Assembly (NCBI RefSeq): GCF_003985145.1
Contig: NZ_ML133522.1
Span: 62,001 to 126,000 of the forward strand
Direction of reading: 5' to 3'
Length of the DNA: 64,000 bases
DNA from: Rhizobium anhuiense
GTDB taxonomy: Bacteria; Pseudomonadota; Alphaproteobacteria; Rhizobiales; Rhizobiaceae
Made by a program: the position numbers and the translations under genes. Under the pieces are notes generated by a model, which saw only the letters and a list, made by a program, of their open reading frames with translations, was not told where the DNA came from and ran no database searches. Every line of letters starts with the position of its first letter. Position 1 is the stretch's first letter. Below are positions 1 to 8,669 of the stretch, piece after piece.

Positions 1-624
1 AACCAGGGCGAAGGGCAGGATCTCGGCGAGCGCCAGATAAAGCTTCAGATCCTCACAGCCTTCGGCGCCATTGTCGCGCAGGCCGGCGTCATAGCCGCCG
101 CAGCGAAGGATCTCCGCCCGCGGCATCAAGGGGGTGCTGCCATTGCCGATGAAGTTTTCCCGCAGCAGCGGCTCGAAGATATTTCCTTGATGCATGACCG
201 GTCGTGAATGGCCGAAGATGATGCCGTTCTCGTCGATCGCCGCATACCAATTGTAGGCGACCCCGTGTCCGCCGGGCAATGTCCTCAGCGCCTGAAGCTG
301 GCGCTCGATCTTCTCAGGGTGCCACACATCATCGGCGTCGACGGGAGCGATATAGGGGCCGCGTGCCTCTCTTATGCCGTGGTTGCGCGCGCGTGCAACC
401 CCGCCATTGTCCTGGCGCAGAACCCGGACACGGCGGTCGCTCAGGCCATAATCGCTCGCAAGTTCGAAGGTCCCATCCCGCGATCCGTCGTCGACCACCA
501 GGATTTCGAGCTTGTCGTAGGACTGGGCAGAGACGCTTCGCAATGTTTCGGCAAGCGTCCTCTCGGCATTGTAAGCCGGTATGACGACGGTGATGAGAGG
601 GGCGGCTGCGCCTGATATTGTCAT
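1..624 (-). CDS. Family 2 glycosyltransferase, C-terminus beyond window edge
   Basis: The reverse strand from the ATG at 624 stays open to base 1, giving 208 residues of a GT-A glycosyltransferase that transfers a sugar from a nucleotide donor at the cytoplasmic face of the membrane. The N-terminus has the GT2 signature (ITVVIPAYNAERTLAETL), the nucleotide-binding LVVDDGS, and a metal-binding DxD in PVDADDVW near residue 110. A second acidic stretch (GAEGCEDLKLYLAL) is visible near the edge. The start codon overlaps the stop of the upstream gene as ATGA, so translation is probably coupled. It is the last gene of the leftward polysaccharide operon seen here. The acceptor and sugar cannot be told from sequence. 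Confidence 0.85.
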   Translation of the reverse strand, partial: MTISGAAAPLITVVIPAYNAERTLAETLRSVSAQSYDKLEILVVDDGSRDGTFELASDYGLSDRRVRVLRQDNGGVARARNHGIREARGPYIAPVDADDVWHPEKIERQLQALRTLPGGHGVAYNWYAAIDENGIIFGHSRPVMHQGNIFEPLLRENFIGNGSTPLMPRAEILRCGGYDAGLRDNGAEGCEDLKLYLALAEILPFALV

Positions 625-3600
625 CCGATAAAGGCTCCCGGCAGGCCAATAAGCTCAGGGAAGGCTTCGAGCGGATGATCGCCGCGCACTTCGAGGCGCG
701 GCAGACCGAAGATATTGTCGGAAAAGCCGGCCTTATCCGGCCGTGTTGTGAAGCCGACCCCGTAGCCGGAAAGCGCCAGAATGCCCGGGACCCTGAAGTC
801 CGTCGCGCCGTAGGGCAGCGCGATGGAGTCCACCGGGGCGCCCAGCCGGTTCCGCAGCACATTGCGCGACAGCATGGCTTCGGCGAGCAGGGCTTCATTG
901 TCCAGCGCAGTGGCCGGTGTGTGGGATGCGAGATGGGAACCGAAGCTGATGCCCTTTTGGTGCAACTCCTGAATCTGCGACCACGACATCAGGGCCGCGG
1001 GCTCTCCATAGGCGGAATCCCAGTCCGACCGGCCGCCGACTTTATCGGTCACGACGAACACCTCGGCTCTGAAGCCATTCTCGGCCAGGATCGGGAAGGC
1101 GTCCGTCAGGAAATCCAGATAGGCGTCGTCGAAGGTCAGCATGACCGGCCGGCCCTGGATCGGCTTGCCGCTGCGCAAAAGCTCGGCCAGGGTCTGCGCC
1201 GTCACGGTGTAATAACCCTGGCGCCGAAGGAACTGCATCTGCTTGCGGAAGATATCAGGCGAGGTGCGGAAGCGCCGGAGTGCGGCGGGGCCATCCCGTG
1301 CGATCCGGTGATACATCAGGATGGGAACCGAGGTCGTGACCTCCGTCGTCCATGCCGCTTCGCGGTCGACGCCGTCAGGCCCCCAGATGATGTGTTTTGC
1401 CACATCCGCATCCAATGGGGTTCCATGCCCCTCGCTGCGTAGGACAGCCGCGCCAACAGGGCCTTTTCGGAACCTGTGGATGGCATAGAGTTCGGTCTCG
1501 ATCGTCTCTTCCAGGGCCATCCCGGGTTGCGCGGCCAACACCTGCCGGATCGTCCCGACACCGAAAGGATTGCCCCAGTCGAAACCCGTCCGGTTGGGTT
1601 CGTCGCGGCGGATATGCGCATGGGCGGTGATGAGGTAGCCGTTCGGCTTCAGCGCGGCCGCCATCTTCCGGCAGGCAGCCGCGAGCATCTCCTCATCCTT
1701 CATGTAATACAGCACTTCGGAGCAGACGATGAGATCCTGTTCGGGCGGAAGATCCTGTCTGACGAAATCGAGAACGCGAAGCTCGATATTGCGATGGTCG
1801 CGACACCGCTCCACCGCCCTGTCGATCGCCCGCTGGGAAATATCGGTGGCCGTCAGCCGGCCGACCTTTTGCGCCAGCTTTTCGGTGAAAATCCCCTCGG
1901 CGCAGGCCAGCTCCAGCACCTTCTCGATCCCTTCCGGGATCAGGCTCAGCGTCTGCGCATATTTCACCTGCTCGTAGACCGAGACGTAGTTCCACGGATC
2001 CGGTCGTTCGAAGATATGCTCCCAGTATTCCTCCTCCGAGTGAACGGCAGGAGCTGCCTTTTCTTCCTCTGGGCGCGGCCCGGAGGGGTTTAGGGGGCGT
2101 GGCGCCGGGTCGCGCTGGAGGGTCCGCAGGCTGTCGGAGAGCCGTGCATCATTGTCATCGCTGTCGCTTGGCGCAGAGGCAAGGAGAGCTTTGCGCCCAA
2201 GGCCCACCATCAGTCTTTCCAGGCGGCCGCGCCGCCGGCCGTGCCGGATGATGATCCCGCCGAAGGCTCGGTATCCGCGCAGCGCCTCCCTCGTCCAGGA
2301 ACCGATATAGGCGAGCGTCGGCGGCGTCTGCAGATGCTCGCCTGCCTGCATCTCCTGCATTATCAGCCGGATCTGCGCCCGGATCGAAAGATCGCCCCAG
2401 AGCGGCCCGACAAAGGTGCCGACATGCTGTCCGCCCGAGAAAGCGTGCATGACGAGCGTATCGGCCTGCTCGGCCTTGAGGATCCTGGAAAGCGCGCCCA
2501 GCTCGACGCTGACGACTTGGACATTGCCGAGCGTGAAAGGTCGCAGGAGATTCGCGGCAGATAGCTGCCAAGCGACGTTCTCCACGATCTTCCGCCCGGT
2601 GCCGGGGAAGGAATGCCGCTGGATCAGCTCGATGAGCGAAAGAAAAGTCGGTCGCCATGTGTCGAGTGCATCGATGAGATCGTCGGCCCGATCGGAAAAC
2701 ACTCCCGTCTGCAATCCGTGCATGATCACGTCGACAAGAAAGCCCTCATAGCCCGTGGCATCAGGCATGTCAGGCAGCAGTGCGCCAAGGGCCGCGACAT
2801 CCAAGGTCGGATCGAGCTTGGCTGCGACGACCCAGGCGAGCATGCGCAGCTGGCTGACGGCGGGCGGGATCCAGCCTGTCTGCGGCCCCTCGGCCGACAA
2901 GCCCTGCTGCCTCAGAAGCGCTTGCGCCTTCGTCGTCACGCGAACGGCGTCACGCACCATTTTGACCGGATCGCCGGAGAGCGAGCCGGCCTTCATGCGA
3001 TAGAAAGCCAGGCACGTATCGACCCGGCGAAATTCTGCGCCTGCAAAGGCCATGCGCAGCCAGAGATCCCAGTCCTCGCCGGTCTGCAGGGTCTCATCCA
3101 TGCCTCCCAGCTGCTCGAAAAGGCTTTTGGGAAAGACAACCGTATGGATGGCAAGCGCGCAGAAGGAGGAGAACTCGCGCTTGGCGGCGTCTCCCGCCAG
3201 GGCGGGGGGCTGCTCCACCCGCAACAGCCTGCCGTCCGGGGCGACCCGGCGGTAGGCGCAATAGGCGATGACAGGCGGGGAGGCATCCTCTGCCACAGGC
3301 AGCATGCTTTCGATGAAGGTCGGATCCAGCCAGTCGTCGGCATCCAGCATGCAGAGCAGGGGCGCCGCCGCCAGGTGTGCGGCATGATTTCGCGCCGCGG
3401 CCGCACCGGCATTCGGCTGGCGGGCGGGTAGAATGCGGCTGTCTTTTCCGGCGATGGCCTCGAGAACCTCCCAGGTCCGGTCGCTCGAACCGTCATCGAC
3501 GACGACGGCCTGCCAGTTCGAGCGTGCCTGTTGCTGCAGGCTGGCAAGACATTCGGCAAGCGTATCGTCTGCATTATAGGCAGGAATGAGGAATGAGATC

Positions 3601-3638
3601 TCAGGTGTCGCAGCACTCACCATGCAGGCATCTTCCAT
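621..3638 (-). CDS. Tri-domain protein: GT2 glycosyltransferase, NodS-like methyltransferase, NodB-like deacetylase
   Basis: The 1005-residue protein has three recognisable modules. Residues about 12-240 are a GT2 domain (FLIPAYNADDTL, DDGSSDRTW, LDADDWLDP). Residues about 240-520 show no motif I recognise. Residues about 530-690 are a class I SAM methyltransferase of NodS type (YWEHIFERPDPWNY, then motif I LELACAEGIF and motif II TDIS). Residues about 770-1000 are a polysaccharide deacetylase of NodB type (PILMYHRIA, metal site LTFDDAY near 833, zinc pair SHLASH near 901). It probably builds and decorates a cell-surface glycan. The first ATG overlaps the upstream gene by 22 bp; an ATG at 3623 would reduce the overlap to 7 bp. 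There is no signal peptide, so the deacetylase module would act in the cytoplasm unless it is exported in another way. Confidence 0.85.
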   Translation of the reverse strand: MEDACMVSAATPEISFLIPAYNADDTLAECLASLQQQARSNWQAVVVDDGSSDRTWEVLEAIAGKDSRILPARQPNAGAAAARNHAAHLAAAPLLCMLDADDWLDPTFIESMLPVAEDASPPVIAYCAYRRVAPDGRLLRVEQPPALAGDAAKREFSSFCALAIHTVVFPKSLFEQLGGMDETLQTGEDWDLWLRMAFAGAEFRRVDTCLAFYRMKAGSLSGDPVKMVRDAVRVTTKAQALLRQQGLSAEGPQTGWIPPAVSQLRMLAWVVAAKLDPTLDVAALGALLPDMPDATGYEGFLVDVIMHGLQTGVFSDRADDLIDALDTWRPTFLSLIELIQRHSFPGTGRKIVENVAWQLSAANLLRPFTLGNVQVVSVELGALSRILKAEQADTLVMHAFSGGQHVGTFVGPLWGDLSIRAQIRLIMQEMQAGEHLQTPPTLAYIGSWTREALRGYRAFGGIIIRHGRRRGRLERLMVGLGRKALLASAPSDSDDNDARLSDSLRTLQRDPAPRPLNPSGPRPEEEKAAPAVHSEEEYWEHIFERPDPWNYVSVYEQVKYAQTLSLIPEGIEKVLELACAEGIFTEKLAQKVGRLTATDISQRAIDRAVERCRDHRNIELRVLDFVRQDLPPEQDLIVCSEVLYYMKDEEMLAAACRKMAAALKPNGYLITAHAHIRRDEPNRTGFDWGNPFGVGTIRQVLAAQPGMALEETIETELYAIHRFRKGPVGAAVLRSEGHGTPLDADVAKHIIWGPDGVDREAAWTTEVTTSVPILMYHRIARDGPAALRRFRTSPDIFRKQMQFLRRQGYYTVTAQTLAELLRSGKPIQGRPVMLTFDDAYLDFLTDAFPILAENGFRAEVFVVTDKVGGRSDWDSAYGEPAALMSWSQIQELHQKGISFGSHLASHTPATALDNEALLAEAMLSRNVLRNRLGAPVDSIALPYGATDFRVPGILALSGYGVGFTTRPDKAGFSDNIFGLPRLEVRGDHPLEAFPELIGLPGAFIG

Positions 3639-4795
3639 CGTCGCAGAACATAGAAAGCGCCATTCACGCTGCCGAGCATCTCCTGCTTCAGGAAAAAGTT
3701 GTTCGATGTCGCGCCTTTGCGAAATCGTTTCCTTAGCCTTCCGGCATAATATTTCGGAAAGGAGATGAGGATGCGCCTGAGATTGCCGTTATGTCCGGTG
3801 TTCTGATACTGGACCAGCAGGGCTGCGACATGGCCGCTCATATATTGGTGGATCTGCCTGGCCAGTCCCTTCATGTCCTTGCGGTGAAAGTGCCAGGCCA
3901 CAGCCGTCGGCTCGTAGCGGCAGACGTGGCCATGGTGGAGCAGCCGGTTCCAGTATTCGGAATCGCCCGAGCAGCCAGCAGCGCCCATGTCGAGACGGAC
4001 ATCGAACAGGCCGATCTCATCGAAGACCTTGCGGCGGAAGGCCTGGCTTGCGCCGGCGCCGATCGTCCAGACCGGAGCGCCGTAACGCGTGTCCCTGGTA
4101 TAGAAATCCTGATTGAAGTCCTGCCTGAGATAGCCCCGGCCGAAGCTCCAATGCTTTTCGAAGATGAACTGTGCCGGCGTTGCCAGTTCTCCGGGAAGGA
4201 CCAATCCCGTCACGCAGGCGATCTCAGGCAGATCGAATCCCTTCATCAGGTTCTCCAGCCATCGCTGGTGGAGAACGACGTCGTCGTCGGTAAAGGCGAC
4301 GAATTCGGTTCTCGCCGCCCGAACCGCCGCATTGCGGGCATAATCCAGCCCGACCCGGTCTTCACGGACATAGGTGGCGCCCGCTTCCTCCACGACGCGG
4401 CGCGTCGCATCGCCTGCTGAGGCATTATCCACCACGATGATCTCGACCGGCTGAAGCGACTGTTCGGGGATCGAGGCCAGGCACCGGCGCAGTTCCTCCG
4501 GCCGGTCCTTGGTGCAGATCAGAATGCTGACGTCGCGGTTGCGCACAGGGGTATGCGCAACGTGACGCGCATGCTCGAGCGTCTCGCGTCGCACGACACG
4601 CTCGGCGAGTGCCGCCGCCGTCTCGGGCCTTTCGATATAGGCTTGTCCGACGGGAAGACCATCCGACAGAAAGACCACGAGCCCATCGGAGACCAAAGGC
4701 GAAGCGGCATCGAGGTGAGACGTGGCGAGATCAAGATAGTGGATCGGTACGGGAAAACTTATATCCTTCAGATCGGACGGAATGGGTTCTCGCAT
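3617..4795 (-). CDS. Family 2 glycosyltransferase with extra N-terminal domain
   Basis: About 392 residues. An N-terminal region of about 85 residues of unknown function precedes a GT2 domain: VSILICTKDRPEELRRCL, EIIVVDNAS, the DxD-type AFTDDDVVL, and the acceptor-side acidic motif CSGDSEYWNRL. The C-terminus is basic (RLRKRFRKG), consistent with peripheral membrane attachment. I chose the ATG at 4795 (MREPIP) because GAGAG lies about 7 bp upstream; an in-frame start at 4831 lacks a clear ribosome binding site. It lies between the epimerase and the tri-domain enzyme in one leftward operon. Its sugar donor is unknown; the neighbouring epimerase suggests a pentose or uronic-acid derivative. Confidence 0.82.
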   Translation of the reverse strand: MREPIPSDLKDISFPVPIHYLDLATSHLDAASPLVSDGLVVFLSDGLPVGQAYIERPETAAALAERVVRRETLEHARHVAHTPVRNRDVSILICTKDRPEELRRCLASIPEQSLQPVEIIVVDNASAGDATRRVVEEAGATYVREDRVGLDYARNAAVRAARTEFVAFTDDDVVLHQRWLENLMKGFDLPEIACVTGLVLPGELATPAQFIFEKHWSFGRGYLRQDFNQDFYTRDTRYGAPVWTIGAGASQAFRRKVFDEIGLFDVRLDMGAAGCSGDSEYWNRLLHHGHVCRYEPTAVAWHFHRKDMKGLARQIHQYMSGHVAALLVQYQNTGHNGNLRRILISFPKYYAGRLRKRFRKGATSNNFFLKQEMLGSVNGAFYVLRRWKMPAW

Positions 4796-4868
4796 CGTCA
4801 CTCTCTCAATCGCCCCGTGAACATACGCCACATGCAGCCGGGGCGCGAGTCTCGAAAGTCATCATGGT

Positions 4869-5825
4869 TTATTCTGCCGCGTGCGCCTTCATTTGGCTCC
4901 TGAACCAATCGAGCGTCTTCGCCACGCCCTGTTCGTAGGTGATTTTGCACGACCACTCGGGCATGACATAATTCGCGTTGGTCAAGTCCGGCCGTCTGTT
5001 CGTGGGGTCCTGCGGCGGTGACGGCTCGAAGACGATCGGCACGCCGCCGACGAGTCTGGAGACATATTGCGCGACCTCGAGAACCGAAATCTCGCGATCG
5101 TTGCCGACGTTCAGGGGCCCCTTGTAGTCGGTTTGATTGATCCAGAAATAGCGCGCGAAACCGTCGACAATGTCGTCGACATAACCCCAGCTGCGCGACT
5201 GCAGGCCGTCGCCGAACACGGTAATCGGGCGGCCCGAAAGCGCCTGGGTGATGAAGTTGGAGACGGCACGGCCATCGTCGGTGCGTGTCCGCGGACCATA
5301 GATATTGAAGGGGCGGACGACTTTGACATCGAGCCCTTGCGTGCGCTGCATCTCGAACAGCAGCGACTCCGTGCACCTTTTGCTCTCGTCATAGGACGAG
5401 CGCGGACCGGTGCAGTCGACCTGACCCTTGTAGGATTCCGGCTGCGGCGACACCAGAGGATCGCCATAGACTTCCGAAGACGAGGTGAAACCGAAACGTC
5501 CGCCCTTCTTCAGCAAGTCGAGCAACCGGAATGCCCCGAGAAGATTGGCGGAGATCGTCCTCTTCGGCTCCTTCATGTACCACGGCGGCGATGCCGGGGA
5601 TGCAAGGTGATAGATTTCGTCGAACTTATCCGAGGTCTGCAGCGTCTCGACGTCGGATTTCACGAAGTGGAAACGGGGATCCCGGATGTGCGCGATATTT
5701 TCGAAAAGCCCCGTCCAGAGGTTGTCAACAACGACCAACTTCTGAATATCCGTCCTCAGCAAAAGTCGATCACACAAGTGGGATCCGATGAAGCCAGCCC
5801 CGCCAGAAATCAATACGCTTTTCAT
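4869..5825 (-). CDS. NAD-dependent epimerase/dehydratase, UDP-glucuronate decarboxylase (UDP-xylose synthase)-like
   Basis: A 318-residue extended short-chain dehydrogenase. The Rossmann motif ISGGAGFIGSHL is at the N-terminus, followed by LASPASPPWY, a serine in TSSSEVYGDP, and the catalytic YDESKR (YxxxK). The stretch ASPASPPWYM followed by RPFNIYGPRT resembles UDP-glucuronate decarboxylases, which make UDP-xylose from UDP-glucuronate. It is the first gene of the leftward glycosyltransferase operon, so it probably supplies the nucleotide sugar used by its neighbours. A candidate promoter with an internal palindrome lies just upstream, and a decayed partial copy of this gene sits 400-500 bp upstream. 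A dTDP-glucose dehydratase or related epimerase is the alternative reading. Confidence 0.85.
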   Translation of the reverse strand: MKSVLISGGAGFIGSHLCDRLLLRTDIQKLVVVDNLWTGLFENIAHIRDPRFHFVKSDVETLQTSDKFDEIYHLASPASPPWYMKEPKRTISANLLGAFRLLDLLKKGGRFGFTSSSEVYGDPLVSPQPESYKGQVDCTGPRSSYDESKRCTESLLFEMQRTQGLDVKVVRPFNIYGPRTRTDDGRAVSNFITQALSGRPITVFGDGLQSRSWGYVDDIVDGFARYFWINQTDYKGPLNVGNDREISVLEVAQYVSRLVGGVPIVFEPSPPQDPTNRRPDLTNANYVMPEWSCKITYEQGVAKTLDWFRSQMKAHAAE

Positions 5826-5862
5826 TGCTTCGTGCCTCGTGACTTGAGATTAAGCTGATTGT

Positions 5863-5891
5863 TTATTAGCATTACCTGTAATGCATGACAA
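5863..5891 (-). promoter_or_regulatory. Candidate sigma70-type promoter with a palindrome filling the spacer
   Basis: Reading the reverse strand, TTGTCA (5891-5886) and TAATAA (5868-5863) are 17 bp apart, and TGC precedes the -10 as an extended -10. The spacer contains a perfect inverted repeat, GCATTAC-AG-GTAATGC on the reverse strand (5869-5884). It lies about 40 bp upstream of the epimerase start. A repressor binding here would occlude the polymerase. Confidence 0.5.
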
Positions 5892-6189
5892 TTATTTAGA
5901 AGAGTTCTAAGAATTACTCGCCTATTAATGTTAATTGTTAGATGTGCCTACTTTAAAGTGTTTCTGCCGATTCCGCACTCGATCACGAGCCGCCGGGCCG
6001 GACTGGATGCTGCCGATGATCGTCGCGCGATCATCACGACCTGCCCGAACTTGACTATCCGTTCCATGAGACGGCCCTACCATTTGCGGTTCGACGAAGG
6101 AGTCGGCATGGTATCGACAACCACTCAGACGCGTTCCGGACCCAGAGAGCTGAGGTTGTCTCAACGAAAAGCATGTCTGTCGGTGCAGA

Positions 6190-6345
6190 CACCGCATGCC
6201 TGATGTGCGCTATATTTTCGAAAGATCCGCTGCAATGATTGTCAACAACAGCCAGTCTCTGGGTATCATTTTCCAAGTAGAAGTCGTCACATAAATACGA
6301 TCCGATGAAGTCGAACCCGTTTCTCACGCCATCTCGCTTCGTTAC
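6190..6345 (-). pseudogene. Decayed duplicate of the epimerase N-terminus and 5' flank
   Basis: The reverse strand encodes a corrupted version of the first 45 or so residues of the neighbouring epimerase: FDFIGSYLCDDFYL and VVDNHCSGSFENIAHIR against GAGFIGSHLCDRLLL and VVDNLWTGLFENIAHIR. Nucleotide similarity continues past the start codon into the leader (tcgcttcgt..acttgag). The glycine-rich NAD loop is damaged and the rest of the gene is absent. An open frame continues to about 6055, but beyond the conserved segment it no longer resembles an epimerase. Confidence 0.75.
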
Positions 6346-6519
6346 TTGAGGATATAGTATTGTTATTACAGTGATCGAACGTTTTGTATGGGCACGAAGT
6401 CCGGGGTGGGTCGGACTTTGGTCTGAATTTTGCGCGTGGAAACGATCGTCATCGTCATTCGACTATCCGACGCGCGTCTTTTTCAGGCGGGGAGATAACG
6501 CGCTAAGGCATTGAATCAA

Positions 6520-6563
6520 GCTCATTGTTTCCGAGAATCGGTTTCGATTTTCGGAAAGCACGT
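6520..6563. repeat. Palindromic intergenic repeat, diverged copy
   Basis: TTTCCGAGAATCGG followed by TTTCGATTTTCGGAAAGCA is an imperfect inverted repeat that matches the element at 37090-37137 in reverse orientation. The stretch 5826-6656 therefore holds the epimerase promoter, the epimerase relic and this repeat. I see no intact gene in it. Confidence 0.6.
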
Positions 6564-6656
6564 GTGGCGGTGCCCGGCTCTCCGCATAGCCCGAAACGAA
6601 CTTTCATTCATCGGTGCCGGCGCCGCAAAAGACGCCGCCGACACCGTCTGCTTCGT

Positions 6657-7517
6657 TTAGACCTCGATAATGTAGACGATCGTCAATGCATTGGGATCGA
6701 CGATCACGATGCGGCCGTCTGCAAGGATGAAGAAGCGGTAGCCTTCATATTGCGGAACGATCTTCACGATGCGCGTCGGCAACCGCTCGAGCCGGACCTT
6801 CTTCGGAATCTTCGTTCCGACGGAGACCGTGAAGTTCACTTCTTTCACCGGCTCGACATGCACCTCTTTCACCGCCGTTCGAATTTCGGTCTGCTGTTCG
6901 ACCGAGATGTTGACGTTGGTCTTGGTGTTCGGCTGGTTGTTCGTCGTGGTGTTGTTCACGTTGGTTTCGGACGAACTCTTGTTCGTCGTCGCGTTCTGGT
7001 CGGCGGGCTGCTTTGACGCATCACCGCTCTTGGTGGCGCTGCCGCTATCCGTGCCTTCCGCCGGCTTGGCATTCTGCATGCTGCTCTTCGAGGTGGCGGT
7101 GCCGCTGCCATCCGTGGTGGCGGACTTTCCGGCTGGCTTCTGTTCGGCCGTGGCGCCGCCGCTGGCGTCTTGCGATCCGGATTTGGTTTCGGTCGAAGAC
7201 TTGCCGGATGCACTTCCGCTCTTCGCGTTATCGTTCGAAGGCTGCTCGGCGTTCTTCTGCATGTCGGAACCCTGGCCGGATTTCTGCTGCGTTGACTGGC
7301 CCTTGCCTTGCGGGCAGGCTCCGGAAGCGTCGGGGGTGCAGTCGGTGCCTGTCTTGCCGGCGCCGGATTGCGCACCGGCGTCCATGCCCATCTGAGAACC
7401 GGGCTGCGCCTGGCCGCTGCTCTTGGTGTCCTGCTGGGCTGCGGCCGGCAGTGCTGCAAGCGGCGATACGCCAAGCGACAGCGCGGCCAGGATCATGGTG
7501 AGATGGTTGCTTTTCAT
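6657..7517 (-). CDS. Secreted DUF1236 protein with Ser/Thr/Gln-rich linker
   Basis: About 286 residues starting at the ATG at 7517 (MKSNHLTMIL), which has GGAG 8 bp upstream. A Sec signal peptide ends at LPAAAQQ. Residues about 30-200 are low complexity (Gly, Ser, Lys, Thr, Gln, Asn), typical of a disordered linker, with CTPDASGACPQ as its only cysteine pair. The C-terminal 80 residues hold a beta-rich DUF1236 domain ending in YRFFILADGRIVIVDP. It is probably periplasmic or cell-surface. The function of DUF1236 is not established. The next gene upstream, also leftward, is a shorter protein with the same C-terminal domain. Confidence 0.75.
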   Translation of the reverse strand: MKSNHLTMILAALSLGVSPLAALPAAAQQDTKSSGQAQPGSQMGMDAGAQSGAGKTGTDCTPDASGACPQGKGQSTQQKSGQGSDMQKNAEQPSNDNAKSGSASGKSSTETKSGSQDASGGATAEQKPAGKSATTDGSGTATSKSSMQNAKPAEGTDSGSATKSGDASKQPADQNATTNKSSSETNVNNTTTNNQPNTKTNVNISVEQQTEIRTAVKEVHVEPVKEVNFTVSVGTKIPKKVRLERLPTRIVKIVPQYEGYRFFILADGRIVIVDPNALTIVYIIEV

Positions 7518-7616
7518 AATCGATCTCCGAAGTTTGAACACGCCATACCGCCCGCATTCCCATGCGTCGCATGCGTGCCCTAATGGTTGGAAAGGGCGGC
7601 CGCAGCCGCCCGTCGG

Positions 7617-8012
7617 TCACTGGATGACCTGGATGACCTTCCGGGAGGAAGGTTCGACGATCACACGCTGTTCGTTGACGATCGCGTATGCATATTTCGG
7701 ATCGTCGGGAATTGGCGTCACCACGACGGTCTCCGGCAGAGGCTGCCCGACGACGACCTTCTCCTTCACAACGACGCGTTCGGCCGGAGCCGGAGCCTGC
7801 TGTACATAGGTCACCACCTTCTGCGGCGGCGGGTCGATGACGCTGCCCGCCACGCCGCCGACGATGCCGCCGACAGCAGCACCGACCGGGCCGCCGACAA
7901 TCGCGCCCGTTGCAGCACCACCCGCCGCGCCTGTGACCGTCGATGACTGCGCAAAGGCAGATGTCGATGCCAACAGGACGCTGGCGGCAATTCCTACTGC
8001 TTTGATATTCAT
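7617..8012 (-). CDS. Small secreted DUF1236 protein with glycine-zipper segment
   Basis: 131 residues. The signal peptide is MNIKAVGIAASVLLASTSAF followed by AQS. A glycine-zipper stretch (GAAGGAATGAIVGGPVGAAV) spans residues about 28-55 and could insert in or associate with membrane. A Pro/Val-rich linker leads to a DUF1236 end (YAIVNEQRVIVEP). A GGAGGAAAA ribosome binding site precedes the ATG. It shares its C-terminal fold with the longer neighbour at 6657-7517. Proteins like this are common in rhizobial envelopes; the role is unknown. Confidence 0.75.
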   Translation of the reverse strand: MNIKAVGIAASVLLASTSAFAQSSTVTGAAGGAATGAIVGGPVGAAVGGIVGGVAGSVIDPPPQKVVTYVQQAPAPAERVVVKEKVVVGQPLPETVVVTPIPDDPKYAYAIVNEQRVIVEPSSRKVIQVIQ

Positions 8013-8152
8013 CCGTTTTCCTCCTTCAATGCGGTTGGTTCCGCTGGTGAGCCAAACCTGAAAATGGAGGAAGTGTTCCCGGGCTGGGACTTCATGCCGG
8101 GGCTGGCCCGGACTATGGTCCTAGAGCCTCCAGCCCGGCCGGACAGCGTCCG

Positions 8153-8425
8153 TCATTGCGTCGGGAATCGACTCAACATCCGATCCTGAACGTTCTCCGG
8201 GCCGACGATCATCGCTGCCAGCGAGATGGCTTTTTCCCGGGCTTCGGGTTTTGTTATATAGCCTTCGAGCAGCACGACAGGACCGAGCATCCTGATCTCG
8301 ATGGCGCTGCTGTCGAGATCCGGATCGGCGGAAAGGGCTGCTTCGATTGTTGCGATGGTCGATGCCGAACTATGGCCTTGCGGACAGCGCTCTTCATGGC
8401 TGTGGTTTTCGGGGCCGAACTTCAT
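8153..8425 (-). CDS. BON-domain protein
   Basis: About 90 residues from the ATG at 8425 (MKFGPENH), which is preceded by AGGAGG. The C-terminal 65 residues form a BON domain: IEAALSADPDLDSSAIEIRM, then the central glycine in VVLLEGYITKPEAREKAISL and a final helix region. BON domains are associated with phospholipid or envelope binding and osmotic stress. No signal peptide is visible and the N-terminus is His/Glu-rich, so this copy may be cytoplasmic. It stands alone between the DUF1236 genes and a DUF982 gene on the other strand. Confidence 0.7.
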   Translation of the reverse strand: MKFGPENHSHEERCPQGHSSASTIATIEAALSADPDLDSSAIEIRMLGPVVLLEGYITKPEAREKAISLAAMIVGPENVQDRMLSRFPTQ

Positions 8426-8669
8426 ATACTCCTCCTGTTCCGTCCCCTCCACGGACCTTACGTTGCCTCAAACCACTATATGAGCAGCGGGTCCTCAGGC
8501 CGCCAGTCCGACTTAGGTCCGGCTTTCCCTCGCTGCCATCCTGCCTAGATTCTCCTCATCCTTGTTGAAAGGACATCAGGGAGGTTCGGTCGTTGCAGCT
8601 GAACTCCAGTCAGAACCTCCCTGGTGAAGCATCAGGTGCCGATCGGCGCGAGATAAAAGGCGGTTATCC

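Noticed and set aside
6928..7474. Long open frames opposite the DUF1236 gene
   Set aside because: They mirror the low-complexity linker of the real gene in other frames. The exported reading has a signal peptide, a ribosome binding site and a known C-terminal domain.
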